NCBI GenBank assembly: GCA_022747635.1
Contig: JAKTNV010000005.1
Coordinates: 39,397,738 to 39,461,737, forward strand
Direction: 5' to 3'
Source: Hetaerina americana
Lineage: Eukaryota > Arthropoda > Insecta > Odonata > Calopterygidae
DNA length: 64,000 nucleotides
Below are positions 11,713 to 22,142 of this stretch, in pieces. Position 1 is the stretch's first letter. Every line of letters begins with the position of its first letter. The notes under the pieces were generated by a model that ran no database searches, was not told where the DNA came from, and saw only the letters and a program-made list of their open reading frames with translations. The position numbers and the translations under genes are program-made.

Positions 11713-13879
11713 AAATAATTTGGGGATCACGTACACGATCTACGTAATCAATAATGTAATAAATAGTTAGAAGCCGCCCGAACACGTACGGGCAGTGTAA
11801 CAACATGCCTCAGAAAACACTAAGCAGTTAATGTACACTGCACACGGATCGAAGTCAAATCTCATATGACGCGTACCCATACCACAAATGGAATGCACAT
11901 GTATCCTATAACTTGTCATTAACTAAACGTAGAGAAACCAAGAACGCCATTCCACTAGGACATCACGAGGAAACCCTGCAAGAAGGATGACCTGAAATTT
12001 CACACCCAATGGAAAAGACGATACCCGTAAACGATTTTCAAGAGAGTGTTGTAATTTCGTGAGGTAAAGCTTTCAATTCCTCGATAAACCCTCAGATAGG
12101 CAGTGCGAATTGTTGTCAAGTTATATATAGGCGTACACACGCCAATCTCTCTCAAAATTCTATTCTCAAAATATTAACTCCGATCAAACGGTAATGGAGA
12201 CGCTCTACGCCACCCGAAATAAAATTCCTTGAAAGTGCATTCACGGAAAAGGTTGGCGTAGGAAACGTAAGCAGCTTATTCGTTGAAATGCGCACTGACG
12301 AACGGCAAACGTGGAAACTTCCTCACCATGTCTCCATTATAAGTAGAAAACATCAGTCATTTTGTATTTGATTTTCATAAAACTCAAAGCTGGCAAAGTC
12401 AATTTTTTATTAAGATAACACATGAGTAAACAGCCGTTACAGCTCCTCGATGCCTCAAAATTCAACTTCTTTTCGCAAGAGACGGTGCCGAAACGCAATA
12501 AAAAATCTATCAACACCTGATGTAGTCATTCCTTGCGACAAGCGAAAATTTCGAACTACAAATAAAGTGATAGTTTCTACTCAACCTTACCCCGAACTTT
12601 TTCCCAGCTCTCAAGAGCCCATACTTGAGAATTCCTAGACTGACAATGGCATCCATTAATATACTAATACTAATTGACTTAAGGAAACTTTAATATTTTA
12701 CGCGGTTAATGAGAGACTATTAACAGAAACCCACAGAAAAAATAAAACAGTACATCCTCTGGTCTTCCCGGATCTCGCGTGGGAGTTATTCAATTGACTT
12801 GGAATTCACAACAACTGTTTGGTAAATTACTCTATGACACCGGGACTGAGGCCAAAAAGTTACGTACAACTGGGAAACGGAAGGAAAAACTAGTGGGTGG
12901 GGTGCGAGTTGGGTAAGAAGACAAGGGGAAGAGAAAATGGAAATGGGAGGAAGGGTGACTTCAGACGACCTTGACCTATATCGGGCTCACTCCGCGGGAA
13001 CGGAAAGCTTTGGCGACGTACCCGAAGATGAATTGTAAAAGCGAAGAAAAATAGAGAGAGGCAATTCCATTAAAAATAAAGAGAAGAACCGCCGCACGAG
13101 GCAATGCTAGATCATTCTTCCGTTTCCTCAGAAACAAGCGAAATAGAAATGCATTACCAAGAATCATACGACATCCATGAGGGCGACGTCGGTATAACTG
13201 ATATAAAATTCCCGAATTAAAAATTTTTTTTGAAGTCTTGGATACGTAATTTACACACTTGCAAAAATCCATCACCAACGTTATTTCCGTATCTCCGGCA
13301 TGCAGATGTAATATTGTATTTCTCATACAATGACTGCCATATATATTTACAATGTAATAGTATACACTCAGCGTGAATCACACCCTTGGAAATAGGCCAT
13401 TCACCATGTTAGCCTAGACAACCTTAGAGGAGTTTAATTTTTACCTAAGGTAGGAGAAGCAACGCACGCATGGAATGGGAGTAAGACATAAATAACCTAG
13501 GAAACCATGTCGATTATGATCTTACACAAAACTACAGGTATATACACTTAAATCTTACTATAGAAGCTTTAAACTATAAGAACTTATAATAAATTTATCT
13601 CGGGCTTAGGATTACATAATAAGCTAGCACGATAAAAAAACCTTTGGTAAAATCCACTTGGTTCATTACATGCTTGCGTATTACGTTCACCAAATTCAAA
13701 GTGCACCATCGTTACACTTTTCTCGGAAGTATTTTTGGAAAAGTTATTTTAAATCGAGCCTGGATCTTGTGTGTTTTAACACAGAATAATGCGGCAACTG
13801 ACCTCTAGGAAACAATGTCATTCTTCACCGAGCAATTTTTTCAACAAAGCATGATATTGGCGATACACGATGGCGATTA
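11713..13879. other. no gene recognised
   Basis: Two kilobases of AT-rich sequence with ORFs up to 116 codons (12,976-13,326 minus), none recognisable. No shared repeat noticed. Confidence 0.45.
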
Positions 13880-14055
13880 GAGAAATTAAGTGTAGAACAG
13901 ACAGATTTAAGATGTCATTTTCCCACGAATGATAAGAGATCATAACATTGCCCAACAGCGGTATGGTCATGTTAGGGTAAAAATTAGTCTGGTATTCACC
14001 CCCTGCCACACACCCTAGCGGTGACTTGTAGGGTACATAAATAAATTTAAAAAAG
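13880..14055 (+). mobile_element. CR1/Jockey-like non-LTR retrotransposon, 3' end
   Basis: A short 3' fragment. Its frame reads RFKMSFSHE, corresponding to the KMSFFPR-type motif near the C-terminus of CR1/Jockey-like ORF2 proteins. It then shows the shared 3' block (AAAATTAGTCTGGT, CACCCCCTGCCACACACCC, GGTGACTTGTAGGGTAC) and an ATAAATAAAT tail. It lies about 100 bases left of a SINE-1 copy in the opposite orientation. Confidence 0.85.
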
Positions 14056-14164
14056 TAAAAATTACCAGATTATTACCAATGTCACGCAATTGAAAAATAA
14101 AATCCTTTTCTTCCAAATCCTCACGGAAATGTTCATCAACGACTGCGCCTTTTCGGGAGTATAT

Positions 14165-14418
14165 ACCCATGAATACAGTAATCAACCCGAAGTTCGGTTT
14201 GGTAGGTGATGATAGAGTTCACCCAGTACTAAGCCCGACGGCGTGTGAAATTCACACAACAGGGCAAGGGGCCCAGTTCCTTTTCCTGTGCCGGTTATGG
14301 TTTCCCAGGAAGATCTGGTACCCGAAAAATCACATAGCTTGGATGGAGCTGCAGGTGCCCATAGAAGTTTGCCCGGTCAGTAGACCAACGCCCTACCCTT
14401 GGACTACCGCGCCCCACG
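14165..14418 (-). mobile_element. SINE-1 (tRNA-derived), B box deleted
   Basis: Minus-strand copy of the window's main SINE. From its 3' end it reads AATCAACCCGAAG, GTAGGTGATG, then CAGTACTAAGCCCGACGG, then GTGTGAAATTCACAC, then the central GGTTATGGTTTCCCAGGA block. The tRNA-like head at the right lacks about 30 bases, including the B box, and keeps only a CCTTGGACTACCGCG end. Target-site duplication: TTTCGGGAGTATAT (14,151-14,164) against TTTCGGAAGTATAT (14,419-14,432), 13 of 14 identical. The deletion removes the internal promoter, so this copy is probably inactive. Confidence 0.9.
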
Positions 14419-14432
14419 TTTCGGAAGTATAT

Positions 14433-15011
14433 TAACCCACAATTCAATACAGGAAATCCGGTATGAAACCACGAATAGATCAATGAATATTCCCCAGTGT
14501 GTGGCTAGATGATTATAACATTCGAAAAGAGACCCGTGCCCCTTAGAAGCCATGCGCTATTGGGACAAATGTTTGTGCATTCCTTCGCCGATGAAAATAG
14601 AGAATCTATCTTCCCGACATGTCGCTCCAGTGGTTTCCGAGACCGGAATACTACTACAGTAACGACTTCTCGCTAGTCCATCAAGTAGCGAGTAACTGAC
14701 GAGGTAACTCTTGATATAAAATGACCTTAATTAAAGAAATAAGGCATTTAAAATTACGTTCCAACTTCAAAACAGTCTTACAGACTCCATTAAAAGGTAT
14801 ATTGCCTCCAAACATAAAATTTTCTACCTGGGCGATTACGTTGGCTAATTTGCCTACTGCTCTGCTTTCGTTACTCTTAACCTCGCGGTGTTTTGGCAAA
14901 AAATGAGACTATCTTTCCAAAATTCACGGCGCAGGAGGCTATACGTACAAACATGAATAAAAACAAAAGTCTCTCAAAATAGTGAAGTATATAGACTTGA
15001 TAGCTTCATTT
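14433..15011. other. no gene recognised
   Basis: Opposing ORFs of 61-72 codons around 14,681-14,906, with no motif. No repeat seen. Confidence 0.4.
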
Positions 15012-15122
15012 TCTCAGAACTCTGAAAGCCAGCGCTAGGGTGTGTGGCATGGGGTGATACGCACCAGACTAATTTTAACCCGAATATTCCCACCCCTACC
15101 GCGGTCGAGCAATTACGATGCG
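15012..15122 (-). mobile_element. CR1/Jockey-like non-LTR retrotransposon, 3' end
   Basis: Complement of the shared 3' block: AAAGCCAGCGCTAGGGTGTG, GGCATGGGGTGATACG, CACCAGACTAATTTTAACCC. Only about 110 bases remain. It lacks an obvious tail. Confidence 0.8.
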
Positions 15123-16153
15123 TGTAGTAATACATGTATGAGCCAAAGTAAAACAGTAATTCAGGATTTTAGTAAGAGCGGTAGGGCGTTTGGGTAGTTG
15201 CTAGTTCCAATCCCGGACGAAGCCTTTGGGCCAACCCAACCAAAAAATCCCAAGCAATGCGATTTTCTCCTTGGAAATTCTTGAAAAACCAACTACATTC
15301 ATCCCTGTCACTCGTAGGCTTTTCCAGAACTTCGCATCTCCCGTTCATCTATAGTTCCTCATCTCTAAATAATCAATGTGGTCTTACTGGCATCAAGCGC
15401 AAGGCCTAAGTATCAGGATGAGTTGTTTTCAATTCAATTGCTTAATTATTTGCCAAGTCATCATTACTTCAACAAAAAGGAATACCAAGCTAAAAAACTA
15501 TGCCAATAGAAGAAACAGAATAATAAAGAGATTAAACGTCCAGGTAACCGCCAGGCTAATCTTGCTGGCTTTAACACGTAAATCTGACTGTTAACTGAAA
15601 ATACAAAAATGAACATAAAACACGAGAATCATCGGAGAAGATTTCTCCCGCATTCTTTGACTAGAGGCGTGTTTATCGTGTCATTTTAGCGGAAAACATC
15701 GAAGGGCAATGAGCGAAAATCTTGACTCGCATAGCAGTCGAACACAGTGCGGGACGTGACGGATTAAAGCGCTTCCCCCACCGCGGGATTCTTTATCTTA
15801 CGTAAGAGGCCGCTCGTCACGACTCCCGCCCCGAAGCACGTCACGTAGTTAATGGATGGTCGCAGAGGAGGAGAGACGAAGAAAAATGCTCATTTCTCCG
15901 AATCGACCAAGAGGGGTTTCGAGAGGGTGATGGGGACAATGGAACGACCGCCGAGGGGGCTCGAGGGCGGGTGCGAAAAGGGAAGAGGGATGGGATGGGG
16001 TGGAGTAACGCCCACTTCACGCTGCCAGCTCGTACTTTATTACGGTACGTAAAACGCCGCACGGGCAGTAACTAGCGTATTATGTATTTAACAAGTCAAC
16101 CTCGACATTCCGCAGCAATGCCAGGAAGAGTTGACGGCCGAGAGGTCGATAAC
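15123..16153. other. no gene recognised; GC-rich patch
   Basis: The 15,760-16,030 part is GC-rich with CpGs and opposing ORFs of 66-73 codons. It could be a regulatory region, but nothing in the sequence identifies a promoter or transcript. Confidence 0.4.
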
Positions 16154-16424
16154 AAGGGCGTGGTAGTCCAATGGGTATAGATATAGACTGCTGGCAGTAG
16201 GGGTCCGGGTTCGATTCCGGGTGAGGCCTCTAGACACCCTCAGAAGCCTCAGCTGTGTGTTTCTCGGTTACCATATTTTGGGCAAAACAGGGTGCAGGAA
16301 CCGGTCTCCATACCCTGATGAGTGAATTTCACACGCCCCGGGCGCGACGCCGGGCTAAATATTTTGCTATCTCCAACCTCACCTATCGAACCATCCTCCG
16401 GGTTAATGACTGCTATTGATAAAA
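16154..16424 (+). mobile_element. SINE-1 (tRNA-derived), near full length
   Basis: The head is tRNA-like: an A-box-type stretch TGGTAGTCCAATGGGTA and a B box GGTTCGATTCC at 16,208-16,218. It is followed by the family body (CACCCTCAGAAGCCTCAGC, GGTTACCATATTTTG, GTGAATTTCACACG) and the 3' end CTCCGGGTTAATGAC. TCGATAAC occurs at 16,146-16,153 and 16,425-16,432, an 8-bp candidate target-site duplication. The head still resembles a polymerase III promoter, but activity is not shown. Confidence 0.88.
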
Positions 16425-16432
16425 TCGATAAC

Positions 16433-17554
16433 CGATGATTCACTTCACACGACAGTATGACTCTTACGACCCTTCATGTGCTCCCTTCAAGCATCTTTAT
16501 TCCCAAAATTATTAAGGAAGAGAGCGATTTCCTTGGTCAAAATTCCTGCCTCCTTTTTGCCTTCGCCTTTTTTTTTGCTTCACATTGAGTTATCGGAGTA
16601 CACGAAGGAGGATAGCGCGACATCACTAAGGTGTATGCGGAACCCAGAAGACTGCTACCATAGGAAATTCACCGGATCGAATCTATCCGAGCGTAAAAAT
16701 AAATAGTCAATACATTTTTTCGAAAACAAACAAAAGTTCGCATTGCTGCAACTTATCCTTGCAAATGATGGCATGAAGCTATGCGGGGATATCGAGGCAT
16801 GCGGTCGACGATGTTCTCCGAAACACGCCACCGTAGGAAAATTCGATAAGAGGACAGCACCTGCCTTATTGCTTTTGAGTGCGCGGGGGGGAGGGGGGGG
16901 GGAGACGGAAGACGGTAGCGCGCGCACAAACATTTTTATCGGTGAAATATTAATGGATGTCCCGTAAAATTCAAGAGCGATAACAAAAACGAAATGATAG
17001 AAAAAAGAGGAAAATTGTGGTGGACGGGGGGAGGGAGGGAGAGACACCGTGGCGGACGAATGGCGGAAAAGGAACAAGCGAGGCAAAAAAAAAGAGTGGG
17101 AAAGGTTTCGGTAATTATTGATGTGAAGCTCGAGCAAAACAAGTAAGGAAGCCTTCCTCCTCGTCGACTTCTCTCCCGCGGGCTCTTTTTCTCTCACTCT
17201 CTCTTCCTCCCTCGCTCCATCTTACGATAGAGTGGTGGTGGGATTTTTCTTTTCATCGGGAAGACCGAGAGACGAGGGAAGGGTGAGGAGGCGGCGATAT
17301 GAAAGATGTAGAAGGGGTGGGCCACCACCCTACTGGAAGGAGACGGGAGGGAGGGGGAGGGTTTCAACTCCATCCCCACCCTCCGAGGAGAGAGGGAAGT
17401 GGGCGGTCGAAATATTCCCCGGGAAAATAACTACGTTAGCGAAAGAAACTTTAAAAGAAGAAAATTGATGCCAGGTACACTAATTTAAGATGTGAGGAAA
17501 AAGAGAAGTGAAAACTTAAAATGCGGTGAGTAGCGTTTAATGGACGCGCTTTGA
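16433..17554. other. no gene; purine-rich DNA with a long G run
   Basis: Strongly purine-rich on the plus strand. A G run interrupted by one A lies at 16,884-16,903, and G/A-rich tracts lie at about 17,015-17,045 and 17,270-17,400. Minus ORFs of up to 180 codons (16,655-17,197) are rich in Ser, Pro and Phe because of the pyrimidine bias and show no known domain. Confidence 0.5.
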
Positions 17555-17890
17555 CTTGGGTTTTTGAGGCAAGCGGATGAGGGTAGATTGAAGGCGTTTG
17601 AGGTGTGGAAGAGGAGAGGAATGGAGAGAAAAAGTATGGACAGAGGACAAACTCACAAGTTTTACTTCTGGTGGGTGAAGATAGTGAGTTGCCAGAAGAC
17701 TTTCGAAAAAGGCAGCAAAGATAATGGGTGGAGAATTAATATTGAAAGGCAGTGAGATGCTGATAGCGCGACAAAATGGAGAACGTTGGGTAAGCGGGGA
17801 TAGAGAAAGATGGTGTGGGTTTTTTAGACAGCAAGAAGACAGGCATAGGTTACGGAGAAATCAAGAAAAAAATTAGGTAGGATAAACAAG
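17555..17890 (+). mobile_element. RTE/BovB-like non-LTR retrotransposon, strongly decayed fragment
   Basis: The codons for RQADEGRLKAFEVWKRRGME align with the family tail QEDRRRLEAFEMWVWRR in the full-length copy. Downstream traces include GGCAGTGAGATGCTG and GATAGAGAAAGATGG, which follow the family order (GSGMLKTVIEGRM, then a GKGRNR-like block). Frameshifts and stops break the frame. It is recognised only by comparison with the 22-25 kb copy. Confidence 0.72.
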
Positions 17891-20135
17891 AAGACGTCGG
17901 CCGATACTTTGGCCGTTAGGGAGTCGAGAAACCTAGGTTTAATAGATGGAATGAATTACCCTTTCTGCCCCAGGGTCTTCCCCACTTTACTTATTCGTTA
18001 CCTAAACGCAACGAAAGGGAGAAAAAAAGGGAGGGTCGTATTACCTTGGACGGATTGGCGGAAGAGTGCGAGAGAAAAAGGGCGAGGGTGGGGGGAGGAG
18101 GGGGTGCATTGACTGCGGAGCCAAAAACAGTCTTCCGTACTCACGGTAGAGTGCAAGACCGGCAGGAATATTTAAACCCGGCCAAAAATAGTAGTCGGAC
18201 GTATTTTCACCCTGGAGGTGGATGGGACCTAGGTGAACTAGTATTTGAACAACCAAGAGCATCCGAAGCTGTCAAAAGACTTTTCAAAAACATTTTTACA
18301 ACCAATATTACTAAGGCCCAATGAAATGGGAAATGGTTGAATTTTAATAAAACTTTTTGCTACTCCAGCTTTATGGCAAACTGAGCGAGCCATCCTGGCC
18401 CGATGACTTTTATTTCAAATGAAATGCATACTTATATTCAAGTTACGATAAGAGAACGAGTCTTCTTTGTCCGATCGAACAAAAGGTCGAAGTTTTGACT
18501 GCCTCCGGAAAATGGATGGATGAAAGGAGATGTCAGAACAAAACTTTTGCATTACTCTTACGTTAACTTTTAGGTGTCCCTGACTTAAAAGGTTATGCAA
18601 CACATGTCTAAAAATTGTGGCATTATGATCGCACCAAAGCGCACTTGCCAGTGGCGGCGATTCACCTCACTGCTCCCGTCAAGACGGAGTGACGTACCCG
18701 ACTGGCCTGATCCAGCAGAGGCGATCGAACGTGAGAGCAATTGGGAATGAGAGGCGAGAGGAAATTTCCACAACGCCTGCGCAAGGTTCTTGAAGGACGG
18801 GACGATCCTTTCAATCGACAGCTTACCGCACTTTTTAAACGACTTTTGTCAAGGAATCAATCTGCATTAAAAATATTTCAGCATCGACATGGGAATGGTA
18901 CCTTGGGGTAGACACCCAAAGCGCGCTAAACATCAAATCACAATCGGAGCGTACAAAACTACACTCGGAAAACTGATAATCATCACCCCGTAGCTGTGCT
19001 ATTTGCGACACAGTTTTCAGCGCTATCGCTGTGCGGCGTTTTCGTTCGGATGAATCCAACAGTGTGTGGAAGTCGTCCGCAGATATGATGTGATATGTAC
19101 GCAAAGCTACAGAAGTAAATTAACGAGAACAACGATCCCGCGGGGAAGAGAACCCTTAAAATAAATCCGGGAGTTTTTAGAGTTTTCTAAATTAGTACTC
19201 ACGCGTCGCCCCATGGTCCATCGCCTGCAAACCACAAAAATGACGCACTCGAAATAGGGTTTGGATATAGCTTTTTATGTTCGTGCCCTTCCCTCCCATT
19301 TTTTCGTCAGCTTCATCTGCGTTAGTTTCATCCAGCGATACAGCTTCAAGCACCGCCCCGGAAGAACTCTGCGACGAATGAAGAACAGCGTAGTATGAAT
19401 TTTAATACAGGACTGGGGCGGTAATTCCGAGTCTTTCATTGCTTTCGTGTTCTCTCTTTCTTATTTCAACTTTGAAAATGTGAAAAACTCAGCCCATCTC
19501 AAAAAAATTTCAAATTATCGAGAGAAAATAAAAAATGCCCGAGAATTTAAAGAAAGCAAGGGAGCAATATATCGAATTCCAGTATTAATGAAAACTTTTT
19601 AATATTCCGTTGAATCCTCGTGGAATTTGAATACACTAAAGAGATCTTTAAAGGAATTTATATGAATATTAAATTTGGCAATGAGCACCGATTAAAAAAA
19701 AAACTATACATATTTTAAATCCATTTTCGATGAAATTCTAACGGAAAAGAACGGATATAAAAAACAGAAATTTATCATCCACCAAAAGGATATGACTTTT
19801 CTTTTTAAACCTTGAATTACCGAAAGATCTATACTAGTTTCCCTCATTAATATAACACCGACGTTTATCTCAAAGCTCTTTAAGGGAAAATACATAATTT
19901 CATCGAAATGTATTCGCATTAAAAATCGATCCGGCCACCTTGGAGATGGCGGCTCTCTCACAAAAACGTACGAAGTTTCCGTCCGGGGAAGCTCCTAGAA
20001 CCTAATTATCATAAATTGGAATTTAAAAGCAGTTGCCACCCCGTGCGTCATCAATTCTGCCAGTTAAGATCAGCATGGAACCATGACGCGCGCGTTTAAT
20101 GTACTATATATGATAGCCTAAAAGTCGGATACATA
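17891..20135. other. no gene recognised
   Basis: Contains a purine-rich patch at 18,020-18,110. ORFs up to 92 codons without recognisable motifs. No shared repeat noticed. Confidence 0.45.
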
Positions 20136-20695
20136 CACGGTGTGTTCATAAATTAAAGGGATATTATGTAATTTCGCATAGTGCAAGGCATAGTGCACCA
20201 TGAGTTCGTGTTACAAGGTCAAACGATCAATAAAGACGACTACTTACAAGTTCAATGCCGTTCTTCTGAAGTCACCCGAATAAACTGCCCGTATTTGTGG
20301 CGAAACAATTCATTCATGCACCACGATAATGCACCTACTCACCGCTTGCTCATGAAATGTTGGCCAAAAACAGCACTTAGATTTTGTCCTCGCCTCCATT
20401 TTCGTGCGCGACATGGCCCTGAGTGACTTTTAACGGTTCACAAAAATAATGAGAACCTTTAAGGGCCGTCGCCTTACAAGCTAAGACGAGATAAAAAACG
20501 CATCGCTGAGAGAGCCTAACTCTACACCAACGATCGAGTTCCAGAAGTGTTTCCAGGCTTGGGAAAACGGGGTGACATAAGCGTAAATTATCTAGTGGAC
20601 ACTACTTCGAAGGGGATAACATTGATATAGACGAATAAATAAAAATATTTCCAATTAACTAAAATTCCCGTCATTTATTGAACACACTTTGCACA
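20136..20695 (+). pseudogene. mariner remnant lacking the N-terminal half
   Basis: The open part (from about 20,181) reads GIVHHEFVLQGQTINKDDYLQV, then NNSFMHHDNAPTH. These match the region around the second catalytic aspartate of mariner transposases. After several frame breaks the sequence ends GHYFEGDNIDIDE, the typical mariner C-terminus (compare GDYFEGDNIDLDE at 60.6 kb). Terminal sequences are related inverted repeats: CGGTGTGTTCATAAATTAA at the left and, on the complement of the right end, AAGTGTGTTCAATAAATGA. The DNA-binding half and the first catalytic Asp are gone, so this is an internally deleted derivative of about 560 bp that could only have moved in trans. Exact ends are uncertain. 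Confidence 0.85.
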
Positions 20696-20769
20696 CGTAC
20701 CTAACCACACATAAATTGATTGGATAACGATAAGTGTCCCCAAGTTCCTTATCACTGTTTATCAAGGTA

Positions 20770-21265
20770 TTCTATCTATTTAAAGGTAGTTTTCGGTTGG
20801 TCCCCAACGACTATTCAATTCTTACTTCCTATTTATTTGCTTTGCATTAACTTCTTTCTTCATAATTTCTCCTTGCCTGCAGACTGTCTTGAAAGCCACA
20901 ACCTTCCCTCCTCTAACCCGCTTACCCAACTTCTCCCCATCTCACGGCCTTCTACATGTCACTGCCAGTCAATGTTTCCTCCACCCACTTTATCTGTGTT
21001 TTTCTTATTTCTATTTAAAATCTTAGCGTTTGTCTTCCTCTCCGTCCAAATTATTTCCTCTTTCTCCGCCACACCCACATCTCAAAAGCCTCCAATCTAC
21101 GACCATCCTCTTACCTCAAGGACTAACTCTCACAGTCATTCAGCACAACGCTCTACATTTAAGTATTTTTTTAAGTATTTTCTGCGTATCCTCACTTCGT
21201 GCACCCGTCATCAATTGCATTCTTCTTGCAAATGTCTCCTTTGATAAAGTAATTCTACTCCTAAA
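20770..21265 (-). mobile_element. RTE/BovB-like non-LTR retrotransposon, eroded 3' fragment
   Basis: Complement of the family 3' end. The tail region TTTAAAGGTAGTTTTCGG lies at about 20,780. Next come the coding tail blocks CACTGCCAGTCAATG, ACCCACATCTCAAAAGCC, TCCAATCTACG and CCCGTCATCAATTGC, in the same order as in the 22-25 kb copy. Many indels. Only the last 150 or so codons of the ORF are represented. Confidence 0.85.
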
Positions 21266-21775
21266 CCCAGGTGAACATAGTACAAAATATTCTAAAACCC
21301 AATACTACATTAACTCGTTCTTTAGCTCTGCGTACCATTTTTAAATTTCACCCGAGTAGTCTCTTCCTTCCTCTCCCTCTCGCTTTCCAAAAATTCTCCC
21401 GACCATTGCCGTCGTCAGCATCCTCAATATCCCCTGCATCCACTTCCATGGCTTCTTCCAATGCCTTCTGTTTTTCTCTGTGCCAAGAACTTCGTCGTTT
21501 TGCTTTTTTCGGTTTATTTTATTTTCTCCATTCTTCCCCAGACCCACAATCACAAAGGCTCCAATACACGCTTGTCCTTTTGGATCAACGATCAAGTTTC
21601 CGCAACGAACAATACAGCGCTAAATATCATATTTTCACCAATCTTTCCTTTGCCTCTTTATTAAGGTGCCTGTCGTCAACTCCCCCGCCTCATTGTAAAA
21701 AATACTTTACCGGAAAAAAGTATTTTTTTAATGTCCTTACTACTTTACTCGTATTCTCCTAAAACACTTTTTTTC
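21266..21775 (-). mobile_element. RTE/BovB-like non-LTR retrotransposon, second eroded 3' fragment
   Basis: A second, independently diverged copy of the same part of the element, directly beside the first and in the same orientation. Landmarks are ATCCTCAATATCCC, CTGCATCCACTTCCATGGC, TTCCCCAGACCCACAATCAC and TGTCGTCAACTCCC, then CCTTACTACTTTAC. Three RTE copies in a row share one orientation (with 22,031-25,407). The short ORFs here are antisense shadows. Confidence 0.82.
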
Positions 21776-22142
21776 ATTAAGTGAAGTCCCAACACGAAAT
21801 AAACACCAAAGTGATTCAGTCATCCACGACGAATGATTCCAAGATACCGACGCACGGTCATAATTCATTGCCACCATTTCAAGATAAAAAATATTACCTT
21901 TCGGAACTTTCCACGCCAAGAATCATGAAGAAATATCTCCTTGTCACGATGTCAACAAGATTTTTCTTTGCTGATATCGACAAACAATTTCTTCCCGAGC
22001 TTTTGAGATAAACCGTTACGAGATCATATATATATATTTTTTTAATGTAATCTACCGGTTAAGGTAGGTTTTTGGATGGACACAACTACCAAACAAGCAT
22101 TTTATTATTCCTAACAAAACAAAAAAAATCCATCATCCTACT

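Noticed and set aside
16310..16335. CTGATGAG near the SINE-1 centre as a hammerhead core
   Set aside because: No GAAA or flanking stems in the right order; the other SINE copies read differently at this position.
16655..17197. 180-codon minus ORF
   Set aside because: Pyrimidine-biased composition explains the Ser/Pro/Phe-rich translation; no domain and overlapping open frames on the other strand.
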